Translations under genes and position numbers: made by a program
The notes under the pieces: model-generated
Databases searched by the model: none
What the model saw: the letters and a program-made list of their open reading frames with translations, nothing else
What the model was told of the DNA's origin: nothing
Assembly: GCA_001797335.1 (NCBI GenBank)
Contig: MGPE01000006.1
Span: 187,342 to 251,341, forward strand
Origin: Deltaproteobacteria bacterium GWA2_38_16
GTDB lineage: Bacteria > Bdellovibrionota > JACOXK01 > 2-02-FULL-40-11
DNA: 64,000 bases
Reading direction: 5' to 3'
Shown: one piece after another, positions 8,922-18,365 of the stretch
How positions within the stretch are numbered: position 1 is the first letter of the stretch
Layout: every line of letters begins with the position of its first letter

Positions 8922-9293
8922 TTAAGCAGCTTTTTTCAGATCAATTTTAATAGAGTCATAATTGACAACAGGTGTTTTAACTTCTCTTCCATTTATTTTT
9001 CTTTGCTTGATCTGAATGACACCTATGTCTTCAAAAAATAAAATGACTTTATTTAGATTTGATATGTCTGTGCCAGACAATTTTGCTAATTCGTAAACTG
9101 ATCTTGGCTTAAAGGCAAGAATATCAGAAAGAATATAGATATTTTTGATGAAACGCTCAAAAGTTCGCTTATCGTCAAAAGAAATCTCATAATGAGGCTC
9201 CTTTATTTGTCGCTTCTTAACCTGTTTAAATGCCTTTTTAAAATCTTCTAATACTTCAGAAGAAGATTTTAATGAAATAACAAGCTGTTTCAT
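8922..9293 (-). CDS. HTH DNA-binding protein, probable TumA-type antitoxin
   Basis: AFKPRSVYELAKLSGTDISNLNKVILFFEDIGVI winged-HTH-like segment; 4-nt overlap with upstream TumE-like gene. Confidence 0.75.
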   Translation of the reverse strand: MKQLVISLKSSSEVLEDFKKAFKQVKKRQIKEPHYEISFDDKRTFERFIKNIYILSDILAFKPRSVYELAKLSGTDISNLNKVILFFEDIGVIQIKQRKINGREVKTPVVNYDSIKIDLKKAA

Positions 9294-9577
9294 AATCTTA
9301 CCCCCATATGTGTTAAGACAAGTTGATTAAAATCTGAAATCAAGTTGTCTTCGGAAATAAAGTGATACTCTACTTCCTTGTCATTTATATGAACATGATG
9401 TCCCTTTGGATGATGGTTATCCATAAGTATTTTTCTATTTTCCTTTTGATCCACGCAAATAAGTCTATATTTAACACCATCTGGATATTTCTGAGTCACC
9501 GTCACCTCATAGAGGACAATTTCAACAACAAATCTATTTTGAAGCAGTGCCTTATGATAATACTTCAGCGCAACCAT
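9290..9577 (-). CDS. TumE-family (DUF6516) toxin-like protein
   Basis: VEIVLYEV...YRLICVDQKENRKILMDNHHPKGHHVHINDKEVEYHFIS; start placed at ATG 9577 because the promoter/operator overlaps the longer ORF. Confidence 0.75.
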   Translation of the reverse strand: MVALKYYHKALLQNRFVVEIVLYEVTVTQKYPDGVKYRLICVDQKENRKILMDNHHPKGHHVHINDKEVEYHFISEDNLISDFNQLVLTHMGVRL

Positions 9578-9580
9578 AGT

Positions 9581-9620
9581 ATATTGGTAAAATAATACCA
9601 ATATATAAATATTTTGTCAA
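9581..9620 (-). promoter_or_regulatory. Promoter with palindromic operator for the tumE-tumA module
   Basis: Minus strand TTGACA-N17-TATTAT; perfect inverted repeat ATATTGGTA-N6-TACCAATAT with the -10 in its centre. Confidence 0.7.
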
Positions 9621-9656
9621 TTTTATTTTTCAGCCCATAGGTTAACCACACCGCCC

Positions 9657-9750
9657 GTCATTGCGAGCCGAATGAAATGAGGCGTGGCAATCTCAGTGAA
9701 TTTCAGGGTGAAAGGCAGCTTTGTCATCCCGAACGCAGTGAGGGATCTCG
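9657..9750. repeat. Composite dispersed repeat
   Basis: GTCATTGCGAGCC...GGCAATCTC ... GTCATCCCGAACGCAGTGAGGGATCTC. Confidence 0.6.
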
Positions 9751-9779
9751 TCGTCTCTGCTTCTAGAAATATTCCATTA

Positions 9780-9998
9780 TCATTTCTTATGCTCACCTAA
9801 CAAAGACAAGGCTTTTTTTGAATTACTTTTACGAACCAGTAACTTTACTCCTCCAGAATGAAGTCGTAAGTGAGGCTCCATTCCGCCAACATCATCTGAT
9901 GAAATTCTTGCTTGAATACCATTACTTTCAAGCAGTTGTCTGGCCATTTCAGCCTCAGTTCTATTATTGAATGTTTTAATATAAATAAAATCATCCAT
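9780..9998 (-). CDS. DUF2007-like putative signal-transducing protein
   Basis: FIYIKTFNNRTEAEMARQLLESNGIQARISSDDVGG...GVKLLVRKSNSKKALSLL. Confidence 0.8.
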   Translation of the reverse strand: MDDFIYIKTFNNRTEAEMARQLLESNGIQARISSDDVGGMEPHLRLHSGGVKLLVRKSNSKKALSLLGEHKK

Positions 9999-10038
9999 CG
10001 TTGAAAGTATAACTTTATTTCTGATTAACAGTCAAAGA

Positions 10039-10074
10039 AAAATGACGGGACTGCTCCGAGCACTGTTAGAATAA
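10039..10074 (+). pseudogene. Possible dps 3'-end relic
   Basis: Frame reads KMTGLLRALLE* versus Dps C-terminus KTAWMLRALLE*; strong nucleotide similarity over the last ~27 nt. Confidence 0.35.
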
Positions 10075-10207
10075 AATAACTAGTTACTAAGTGTTCTGCA
10101 GGTCACTGTGCACACTCAAAAAAGATTTAGAGTCTGTAAATTATTAGGTTGCAAAATGACATGCTGAGCCTTATAAAACTTGAAACTTTAACAATGGAGG
10201 TCGTCGT

Positions 10208-10570
10208 ATGAAAAAACTTATTTTAGTTGGTCTTGTTCTTATTAATGGATCCGCATGGGCTGGTACCAAGTATGTATGCGTAGAATATAATAAAAAAACC
10301 GAGAGGCTAAAACAGACCATGGTTGTGCTGACTCAAATTGGTGATGAAAAAATAGAAGAAAACGTTCCTGCGAGATTTTATTTTGAATTATTTCGTGGGC
10401 CGAGCACCCTTGCAGACTTAGAAACTGAAGGCACAGTAACCACTGAAGATGTATATTTTGCATTTAACTCCGATGACAACAAAGTACATTTTCAAACATA
10501 CCTCGATGAATTAGAGGAATCTAGTTTAACGCTGAATAATAAAGATCGGGGCACATTTGTTTGCCGCTAG
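10208..10570 (+). CDS. Small secreted protein
   Basis: Signal peptide MKKLILVGLVLINGSAWA; GGAGG upstream. Confidence 0.7.
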   Translation: MKKLILVGLVLINGSAWAGTKYVCVEYNKKTERLKQTMVVLTQIGDEKIEENVPARFYFELFRGPSTLADLETEGTVTTEDVYFAFNSDDNKVHFQTYLDELEESSLTLNNKDRGTFVCR

Positions 10571-10652
10571 CTTTTAAATTATGACTCTTTCTGAAAAAGT
10601 GCATTTTTTTTAAATTCGCATACTTCCCCTCCTCAAGAGAGGGTGCCTATAA

Positions 10653-10693
10653 GTCAGCGAGGACGACTCTCTCGGATAGGGCTGATTTTTTTT
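10653..10693 (+). terminator. Candidate terminator/structured RNA downstream of 10208-10570
   Basis: TCAGCGAG...CTCGGATAGGGCTGA followed by a T run. Confidence 0.35.
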
Positions 10694-10770
10694 AAAAATA
10701 AACGATTGAAGGCGACTAAGAGTTATTACCTACTTGGGATTGGCCGGTTATGGATCTAAATCAAAGATTG

Positions 10771-10794
10771 GGATTCTTCGCTTTGCTCAGAATG
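10771..10794. repeat. Dispersed palindromic repeat, half copy
   Basis: GGATTCTTCGCTTTGCTCAGAATG. Confidence 0.6.
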
Positions 10795-10914
10795 GAGGAT
10801 CTCGCGAATTGCTTTCTCTTGCAAAACTGTGCCAGTTTTTCTAAGGTGTAAGGGGTGTGACCACCATGGAACAACCCTTTATCAAAAAAAATAGCTCAAT
10901 AAATTAACCTATTA

Positions 10915-11244
10915 TTATTTATTAATAGCTCGTTCCAAAGACTCAGATTCTAAACCTGCCTGCTTATTTTGATTACGTACGATCTGCACATCAATGGAAA
11001 CTTGAATATCTACTTTTCCTGCATAACCATTGGCTCGTTCCATGCGAATCATTTCTGAAGCCATTTGGGTTGCTTCTTTTTCAGCTTCGTTGATAAGCCT
11101 AGTCACTTCACGATCTGCTGAATCAAGGACAACAGTTGCAGCAGTATTTGATTTCGATGCGTTGTATGTTTTCAAAGCATAAACTGAACTAAACGCCACT
11201 GCTGTTAATACGACGATGATAAAACCACCGATCACTTTTTTCAT
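10915..11244 (-). CDS. Small exported/membrane-anchored protein
   Basis: Signal/anchor MKKVIGGFIIVVLTAVAFSSVYA. Confidence 0.65.
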   Translation of the reverse strand: MKKVIGGFIIVVLTAVAFSSVYALKTYNASKSNTAATVVLDSADREVTRLINEAEKEATQMASEMIRMERANGYAGKVDIQVSIDVQIVRNQNKQAGLESESLERAINK

Positions 11245-11311
11245 AATTCCTCCCTCTTTATTAATAATTTCATTCTATCATTTTATCGGATAAATAAGAG
11301 AATTTATTTAG

Positions 11312-12988
11312 CTATTTTTTAAAATACGAAACAAGATAGATTAAAGAAAGAATGGCGGCGAGGCCAAGGCCTAAGACACCAAAGGGAGAAAGTCCAAAGA
11401 GAGAAACATCTTTGTGGAAAATAAGAACAATGGTAGACGAAAGCACAATGGCTGCGATGAGGATAGAAAGAGAAAGCAATTGTTTTCCTTTCATCTCTGT
11501 TTCTTGATAAAGCTCCAACCCTTCTATTTTTACATGGCTCACCCATTCATCATTAGAAAGACGTCTTAAAATTTGCTTTAATTGACGCGGCAACATTTGT
11601 AAAAGTGTGGCGCTATCTCGCAAAAGATAAGCAAATTCCTTAGAGAGCCGGCTGGGGTCATATTTGGTTTTAAAAAGAATTTTAGCAAACTCCCCCATTT
11701 CATGAACAATATCAAAATCGGGGTCAATGGATCGTCCCATGCCTTCAATCGTAATAAGCGCTTTAAATACAAGCATGAGATCTTGAGACATTTTTAAGTT
11801 GTGCCGACTGGCTTCTACCGTTAATTCCAAAAGCATCCGCCCAACATTAATATCTTTTAACGGCAATCCATAATAGGGTTCTACAAGCTCTCGAACTTGT
11901 TTTGTAAAATGATCCACATCGACTTTGCCAGTGGCAATGCCAATTTCACAGTATTCATACACCAATGCTTCGTAATCTTCTGTAACCAGAGCCAAAAACA
12001 TATTTCCCAGAGCATCTCGGGTGCGTTGATTGATTCTTCCCACAATTCCAAAATCAACAAGACCTATTTTTTCATCTGCCAAAACAAACATATTTCCCGC
12101 ATGAAGATCCCCATGAAAAATTCCATCCACTAACACCATTTTATAAAAAGCTTGAACTCCATTATGGGTAAGATTTTTAACATCTACTTTCTTTTCTTGA
12201 AGTGCATTAAGGTTGCTAAATCGAATGCCTTCGATTTTTTGGAGGGTTAATACCTTGGTGGCGCTTAATTCGCGATAGACTTTGGGAATAATAATGGATT
12301 CATGGCCTTCAAAATTCTTTTGAATTCGAGCCATGTTGCCAGCTTCCACCACAAAATCGAGTTCTTTTCTTAAACTTTTAAAAAACTCTTCAACAATACC
12401 TCTGGGATTAAAAGTTTTGGTTTCTTCCACATATTTTTCAACTAATCCTGCAATGATAAAAAGAATATTAATGTCTGTATCAATAATCTTATCAATCCCC
12501 GGGCGTTGAACTTTAACCACCACCTCTGTGCCATCGTGAAGCATGGCCTCATGGACCTGGGCAATAGAAGCCGCTGCCAGAGGAGCTTCACTAAATGTCT
12601 TATAAAGCATTGAAAGCGGGGCTTTTAATTCCTTTTCAACAATTTCTTTAATGGCCAAAAACTCCACGGGTTTTACGCTATCTTGAAGATTTTTAAATTC
12701 TTCAGCAAATTCTTCTGGAATAAGATCCGGCCTAGTACTTAATACTTGCCCCAATTTTACAAAGGCAGGACCTAATTCTTCAAAAGACAGTCGAAATCGC
12801 TCTGGAAGGGTCAACCGTTCTTTTTCTTTATCTCTTCTTAAAGTAAAATCAGGAATAAGTTTTAATACACCAATCCGCTCTACAATTTCGGCCAGTCCAT
12901 GCTTTCCCATGACAGCCACAATGGTCTTAAGACGGCCTACATTTTTAACGGTTTGGCCAATTTGGCTACTAAATTTTAAAATACCCAC
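11312..12988 (-). CDS. ubiB: ABC1/UbiB-family atypical kinase
   Basis: FEELGPAFVKLGQVLSTRPDLIP, AAASIAQVHEA, FHGDLHAGNMFV, DFGIVGRI; two C-terminal TM segments. Confidence 0.88.
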   Translation of the reverse strand: MGILKFSSQIGQTVKNVGRLKTIVAVMGKHGLAEIVERIGVLKLIPDFTLRRDKEKERLTLPERFRLSFEELGPAFVKLGQVLSTRPDLIPEEFAEEFKNLQDSVKPVEFLAIKEIVEKELKAPLSMLYKTFSEAPLAAASIAQVHEAMLHDGTEVVVKVQRPGIDKIIDTDINILFIIAGLVEKYVEETKTFNPRGIVEEFFKSLRKELDFVVEAGNMARIQKNFEGHESIIIPKVYRELSATKVLTLQKIEGIRFSNLNALQEKKVDVKNLTHNGVQAFYKMVLVDGIFHGDLHAGNMFVLADEKIGLVDFGIVGRINQRTRDALGNMFLALVTEDYEALVYEYCEIGIATGKVDVDHFTKQVRELVEPYYGLPLKDINVGRMLLELTVEASRHNLKMSQDLMLVFKALITIEGMGRSIDPDFDIVHEMGEFAKILFKTKYDPSRLSKEFAYLLRDSATLLQMLPRQLKQILRRLSNDEWVSHVKIEGLELYQETEMKGKQLLSLSILIAAIVLSSTIVLIFHKDVSLFGLSPFGVLGLGLAAILSLIYLVSYFKK

Positions 12989-12991
12989 TTT

Positions 12992-15109
12992 TTACTCCCT
13001 GAAAATAAAATCAATCTGCCGTTTGTCGATATTGACATTTTTTACTTCTACTAAAACTTTTTGCCCCAAATGATATTCCTTTTTCGTGCGACGACCTTTC
13101 AGCATATAATGCTCCTCTATAAACTGATAAAAATCATCCTGCATCGAAGACATGTGCACAAGCCCCTCAATAAAATAGTGCTCAAGCTCTACAAAAACTC
13201 CAAACTCTGTCACTCCACTGACATATCCAACAAACTCTTGCCCTACTTTATCCATCATAAATTGAGCCTTTTTGAGAGCCACAAATTCCCTTTCTGCTTC
13301 TTCAGCTGTACGCTCTCGTTTTGAACAATGCTCACACGCTCGTGCCAAAAAAGCTTCTTTTTCGACATCGTTCGTATCGGCATTTTTACTCTTTTGCTTA
13401 AGTTCAGCCTTTAAGAGCCGATGCACCATTAAATCCGGATAACGGCGAATGGGAGACGTAAAATGTGTATAGCACTCCGATGCTAGCCCAAAGTGTTTTA
13501 AATTTTTATCTGCATAGCGAGCCAATTTCATGGAACGAAGTAAAGCCGTATTTAAAAGTTTTTCTTGGGGCTCCCCTTTCAAGGTTTTAAGAAGTTCACT
13601 ATAGATCTTGGCATGAGGTACTTTTTGATGAGGAAGCGGATACCCCAAATTATGGGCTAACTCATTAAACTCGGCCAAAGTGACATCTGATGGCTCCTCA
13701 TGCACCCTATAGATAAAGGGGCGTTTTTTAAAAAACATAAATTCTGCTACAGCTTCATTGGCGGCAATCATAAACTCTTCAATAAGCATATGGGCCTCTA
13801 GCCTAGATCTTTTAACAATGGTTTCAATGGCCCCTTCCACATCTAAAATAAGTTCAGATTCGGGAAGATCAAAATCCAAACATCCTCGTTTTTGCTTTTG
13901 TTCTTTTAACCGCTCCTTAAGTTCATTCATGATGAGTACATCTGAAACCAATGAGGAATACTTTTTGGAAATCTCGGAATCTTTATCTAAAATAGCTTGA
14001 ATGTCTGTGTACGTCATTCGATGGCGACTGATAATCACAGATTCATAAATCGTATAGGCCCGTCTATTGCCCTCAGGATCAAATTCCATTTCACAGGTAA
14101 ATGTCATTTTTTCTTCTTCGGGTCTCAAGCTACACAAATCATTGGATAATACTTCTGGAAGCATGGGAATGACTCCCCCAGGAAAATAAACGCTTGTCCC
14201 TCGTTCGTACGCCTCCTGATCAATGTGAGAATTTTTTCTGACAAAAAAGCTTACATCTGCAATCGATACCCACAGTTTATAATGCCCATTTTTCATTTTT
14301 TGGACACACACCGCATCATCAAAATCTTTGGCAGTTTCTCCATCAATGGTCATAAAAGGAAGCTTTTTTAAATCCATCCGATGAGTGACTTCATCTTTTA
14401 AGTTCCACTGTTTAAGATGGGCTGCTTCCTCAAGAGAGCCCTTGGAAAACTCCTGAGGCAAATCATATTTGTAGGCCATGGATGAAAAATCAACCTCTTG
14501 AACTCCACTTTTACCTAAAACTTTGATAATTTCTCCCTCTGCTAGGCGATGCTCCTCTTGATATTTTTTAATTTTACACACAACTACCTGCTTATGGGAT
14601 TGCACAAATCTTTTATCAAAAGGAATTAAAATACACTCCCTTCCACCAAACGTGCTCTCACTTCCTTGTGGAATAACACAGACCGTTTTCCCTCGTACAA
14701 AAAGCGTTCCAACAACATTTTTTGTACCTCTTTGCAAAATTTCTACTACTTTTCCCGAGTTATTAGGCCCTACCATGACTTTTAATCGATCCTTATTCAT
14801 GAGATTATTTACTTCAGAATTACTTAAATAAACGTCTGGAATGGATGTATCGTCCGGGATTAAAAAACCAAATCCCTTAGAATGTTTTTTGAGGATTCCA
14901 ACAACAAAATCATCTTTTTGGGGCAGTCGATAGCGCTTTTCAGCCCCACGAATAATTTTTCGATCCTGATATAAGAATTTAAGCGTTCTTCGGAAAAGTT
15001 TGCGCTCTTTTTGAGATATTTTAAAATAATGGCACAATTCATCAAACGTCATGGGCTTATAGGAGCTATCCCCCATCACATCTAAGATTTCTTTTCCACC
15101 GATATTCAT
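12992..15109 (-). CDS. rnr: Ribonuclease R
   Basis: TIDGETAKDFDDAVCV, LRPEEEKMTFTCEMEFD, HFTSPIRRYPDLMVHRLL, C-terminal S1 domain. Confidence 0.93.
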   Translation of the reverse strand: MNIGGKEILDVMGDSSYKPMTFDELCHYFKISQKERKLFRRTLKFLYQDRKIIRGAEKRYRLPQKDDFVVGILKKHSKGFGFLIPDDTSIPDVYLSNSEVNNLMNKDRLKVMVGPNNSGKVVEILQRGTKNVVGTLFVRGKTVCVIPQGSESTFGGRECILIPFDKRFVQSHKQVVVCKIKKYQEEHRLAEGEIIKVLGKSGVQEVDFSSMAYKYDLPQEFSKGSLEEAAHLKQWNLKDEVTHRMDLKKLPFMTIDGETAKDFDDAVCVQKMKNGHYKLWVSIADVSFFVRKNSHIDQEAYERGTSVYFPGGVIPMLPEVLSNDLCSLRPEEEKMTFTCEMEFDPEGNRRAYTIYESVIISRHRMTYTDIQAILDKDSEISKKYSSLVSDVLIMNELKERLKEQKQKRGCLDFDLPESELILDVEGAIETIVKRSRLEAHMLIEEFMIAANEAVAEFMFFKKRPFIYRVHEEPSDVTLAEFNELAHNLGYPLPHQKVPHAKIYSELLKTLKGEPQEKLLNTALLRSMKLARYADKNLKHFGLASECYTHFTSPIRRYPDLMVHRLLKAELKQKSKNADTNDVEKEAFLARACEHCSKRERTAEEAEREFVALKKAQFMMDKVGQEFVGYVSGVTEFGVFVELEHYFIEGLVHMSSMQDDFYQFIEEHYMLKGRRTKKEYHLGQKVLVEVKNVNIDKRQIDFIFRE

Positions 15110-15167
15110 AGCTAAAAGATAATCTGGTTGACTTTAAATATCCAGTTCAATATGTCTGAAACCAAAC

Positions 15168-15254
15168 GCTGGGATGGCGGAATTGGCAGACGCGCAGGAC
15201 TCAGAATCCTGTGGGGTAACACCTGTGGAGGTTCAACTCCTCTTCCCAGCACCA
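15168..15254 (+). tRNA. tRNA-Leu (anticodon CAG), CCA encoded
   Basis: Acceptor GCTGGGA/TCCCAGC, anticodon loop CTCAGAA, long variable arm, GGTTCAACTCC T-arm, ends ACCA. Confidence 0.92.
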
Positions 15255-15270
15255 ACTCCTCTTCCCAGCA
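15235..15270 (+). repeat. Tandem duplication of the tRNA-Leu 3' end
   Basis: CAACTCCTCTTCCCAGCA occurs at 15234-15251 and 15253-15270. Confidence 0.85.
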
Positions 15271-15310
15271 AATACTCATAAAATCCTTCGATTATTCCGA
15301 TAAGTTGATT

Positions 15311-16741
15311 ATGAAAAGAATAGTTTCATTTTTTATACTGATATGTCTCTTTTTTCTCTCCCATTTTGGGTTCACATTTGATTTTATCAATAACTGCCCC
15401 AGCATGAGTACAGAACAGAAACAGACAGCCAGCGAGGTGTGGAATAGCCTCGTTCAAGAAGCCAAAAGAAGAAGTATAGAAAATAAAATGGTAACTTTTC
15501 TAAATGCGTTTAATAAATACTGTGGCAATCCCGTGTTATATGGGATGGCCGTATCAAAATCCCTTCCTCTTTTAAGAGAGGGCCAAGAATCGCACATTCA
15601 ATTGATGAAAAAAGAAATTGAGCGTGTTTCCAAATATCGCGCTCCCCTCTTAGAGTGTGCAGAACTAAAAGAGGCAGCCCAAACCCTCAATCGTTCCATA
15701 AACTGTGAGGATAGTGCTCTCAAACGCCAGATGAGCCAAGGCATTCAAGCTGCCTCAAATCGAATTCAAAGCTGTACCAATGTTGATAATCGCACAGACA
15801 TTTTACAACGCCCCAGAGATCAAGATTCTACGGGATGGTGTTATGCCTATACCGTGGCTGATCTTTTAAGTTACAAAACGGGAAAACTTATTTCAGCTGC
15901 ACACGTAGCAAATACTTACAATGACAGTTTTATAAACCATACAAAACAATTTTTTAATACCTCGGAAGCAGATTTACATGGAGGCATGATAAAGAGCGCA
16001 GCGGAGAAAGCTCTACAAAAAGGGGTATGCCTAGAAGAAGACCTTCCCTCTTCGGACTATCTCTATAGTTCACTGACAAATATTAAATCTGGCATCCATG
16101 GAGTTGAAAATGCTAAAGATCTATATGACGAGTCTTTATCCCCTTCTTGGGCAGAACTTCTTTTTCATCCTATTACCAGTATTACTTCATGGGCAACCCA
16201 TGATGAAACTATTGCATCTTCTCCCCAAGAAATTTTTCAAAATTGTCCTGAAATTCAAGGAAATTGGAAAGAACTTTTTCCCAATTTAAACATGGACACA
16301 ATCTTAGAAGTTCTTGCACAATCTACCTCTATGTCTGTCGTTGATAATTTAATTGCCAGAGCTTGTTTAAAAAATTCTTTTGTTCCAGACACAAAACTTA
16401 ATATCGTTGAAAAAATATACCGAGGAGGACTTGGAGAGCCTACTCCGGATGAAATGACTCAAGATATTGACGATCAATTAAATCATAAAAACATCGTAGG
16501 AATTTATTACAAAGCCAGCTTACTCCAAGATAGATATGCTGCTCCCAAATATGGACACGCCTCAAGTGTCGTAGCAAGACGTTTTAATTTTCTATCTGGA
16601 GCCTGTGAATATTTAATTAGAAACTCCTGGGGATCTTCCTGTGCCAATTATGATAGTGAATTTTCCTGTTCCGATGGTCATGTTTGGATTCCCCAAGAAC
16701 ATCTTGTAAATATGATGTATGGAATTACCTATGTACAATAA
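15311..16741 (+). CDS. Secreted papain-like (C1-type) cysteine peptidase
   Basis: Signal peptide from ATG 15311; RDQDSTGWCYAYT (Gln/Cys), YGHASSVVARR (His), IRNSWGSS (Asn). Confidence 0.75.
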   Translation: MKRIVSFFILICLFFLSHFGFTFDFINNCPSMSTEQKQTASEVWNSLVQEAKRRSIENKMVTFLNAFNKYCGNPVLYGMAVSKSLPLLREGQESHIQLMKKEIERVSKYRAPLLECAELKEAAQTLNRSINCEDSALKRQMSQGIQAASNRIQSCTNVDNRTDILQRPRDQDSTGWCYAYTVADLLSYKTGKLISAAHVANTYNDSFINHTKQFFNTSEADLHGGMIKSAAEKALQKGVCLEEDLPSSDYLYSSLTNIKSGIHGVENAKDLYDESLSPSWAELLFHPITSITSWATHDETIASSPQEIFQNCPEIQGNWKELFPNLNMDTILEVLAQSTSMSVVDNLIARACLKNSFVPDTKLNIVEKIYRGGLGEPTPDEMTQDIDDQLNHKNIVGIYYKASLLQDRYAAPKYGHASSVVARRFNFLSGACEYLIRNSWGSSCANYDSEFSCSDGHVWIPQEHLVNMMYGITYVQ

Positions 16742-17174
16742 GAACATTTTTAAAATTTTTATACTGATATATTGTCTGTGGTTTTTAACTCCCACCCTCA
16801 GTCAGGCCATAGAAACCATCTGTACTTACGGCAAAACTAAATATATTTACATAGGTAAACCTATTATTAAAAAAGAACCCTACTGCCTTACTTACCCGGA
16901 AGATCAAAAAAAAGCTTCCCTTATATCCTTAAACTGTAAAAATAAAACATGCGAAGCTCTTAAAGAACCCTCTCAAATAATATCTAAGCAAAAATTATAT
17001 TCGGAAATTGGAAGCCCAGGTTTTCATCTTTGCCGAACATTAAAAGGAAAACCTCAGCTATTAGACTACTGGCATGGTAACCAGTGGCACTCCACCAGTC
17101 GCTGCCAATTTTCAGATGATTCCTTTATTGAAATTGACTACCTTTATCACCTTTGGTCCAAATCTATCTTTTAA
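16731..17174 (+). CDS. Secreted protein of unknown function
   Basis: Signal peptide MYNKNIFKIFILIYCLWFLTPTLSQA; start overlaps the upstream stop region. Confidence 0.65.
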   Translation: MYNKNIFKIFILIYCLWFLTPTLSQAIETICTYGKTKYIYIGKPIIKKEPYCLTYPEDQKKASLISLNCKNKTCEALKEPSQIISKQKLYSEIGSPGFHLCRTLKGKPQLLDYWHGNQWHSTSRCQFSDDSFIEIDYLYHLWSKSIF

Positions 17175-17236
17175 TATCGTTTGACAAAATCACCAAAGCC
17201 ATATTAATTAGCCTCCACCTTAAAGGAGGTATCTAA

Positions 17237-18346
17237 ATGAAAAAATTTTTAACTGCACTTTTTACATTTATTTCTCTCTCATCTTTTGCTCAACAAAATG
17301 AAGCTACCGTTACCCTACCCGAAGGATTTGTGGCTCCTGGAAGTTTTTATTGGACACGTCTTTACTGGAAAGGCACCTCTGATGCCTTTAATCATGGAAA
17401 ACTTTTTACAGTGAAAGAAGATGGAAGTAAAGAAACCCACAATGTCTGGCTCGTTGTTGGTATAAAGCCAACGGTAGACGTAGCTAAAGATTTAGGAAAA
17501 ACCGGATGGGAATTATTAAAAACGTATAGAACTGGAAATGTATTTAAAGATTATTTTAAAAATTTAGGGACTGCTTTGTGGAGACTGCCTTATAAAACTT
17601 GGACACATTTAGTGCATAAACTAACCGTGGTCAAAAACGATGCCGTTGAAAACTATAATGATATTGGTGGCTCCACCTTAGTTGAAAACTGGGGACCTCT
17701 CGGCGCAGGAGTTGCTTTTTTATGGAATAACGGAAAAACAGCGGTTCAAGGCGTTTGGACACTGGGTGTTGAATTCCCAGTTGAACTTGCTGGCAGAACC
17801 ACGTGGCGTACCTTAGAAGTGGTTCATTATACCTTGGTTCCCGTAGAACCCGCTTTAGGTACTGCCGCCCTTTGGTTTGTTTTTGAACCTATTAATGCGG
17901 TCAGGGGCATACCTCTTTCCGTTGTTGCAGGAACAACAGGCGTTTTATTAACAGGAGTTACGGCCAGCATGGAAGGCACAAAATTCTTAGTATGGGATAC
18001 TTGGCACGCTGATTCCAAAGATTCTACTCAAAAAGCCATGATCCGAGTTCCAGCTAATCCAGAGATTGAAAATCAATTGGATGTTGCTTTTTCCACATCT
18101 GAAGATAATCAACAACTCATGGAAGGGTTTGAAGCCGTGATTGGCCAATTTGAGTCTCAACATCAATGGATTGCCATGAGCCATATTGTTTCTAAACTTA
18201 CCCAAACCATGAGCGTCATGAAAGAAACCATGAGCACTCTGCCAGAATCTGAACAAGCTCAAATGGCGGCAGAATATGACAAGCTTTCTACTCTAAAAAT
18301 TGTATATTCTATTGACTTAGAGAGAAAACTTTTCGCCCAACAATAA
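17237..18346 (+). CDS. Secreted protein of unknown function
   Basis: Signal peptide MKKFLTALFTFISLSSFAQ; AAAGGAGGT upstream. Confidence 0.7.
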   Translation: MKKFLTALFTFISLSSFAQQNEATVTLPEGFVAPGSFYWTRLYWKGTSDAFNHGKLFTVKEDGSKETHNVWLVVGIKPTVDVAKDLGKTGWELLKTYRTGNVFKDYFKNLGTALWRLPYKTWTHLVHKLTVVKNDAVENYNDIGGSTLVENWGPLGAGVAFLWNNGKTAVQGVWTLGVEFPVELAGRTTWRTLEVVHYTLVPVEPALGTAALWFVFEPINAVRGIPLSVVAGTTGVLLTGVTASMEGTKFLVWDTWHADSKDSTQKAMIRVPANPEIENQLDVAFSTSEDNQQLMEGFEAVIGQFESQHQWIAMSHIVSKLTQTMSVMKETMSTLPESEQAQMAAEYDKLSTLKIVYSIDLERKLFAQQ

Positions 18347-18365
18347 ACCTGTTATACTGCTTCCC

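Noticed and set aside
10653-10693. Novel ncRNA downstream of 10208-10570
   Set aside because: Structure is compatible with an ordinary intrinsic terminator; no evidence for an independent RNA.
15128-15310. N-terminal extension of ORF 15128-16741
   Set aside because: Overlaps the complete tRNA-Leu gene; the signal peptide starts at ATG 15311, so the extension is an ORF-caller artefact.
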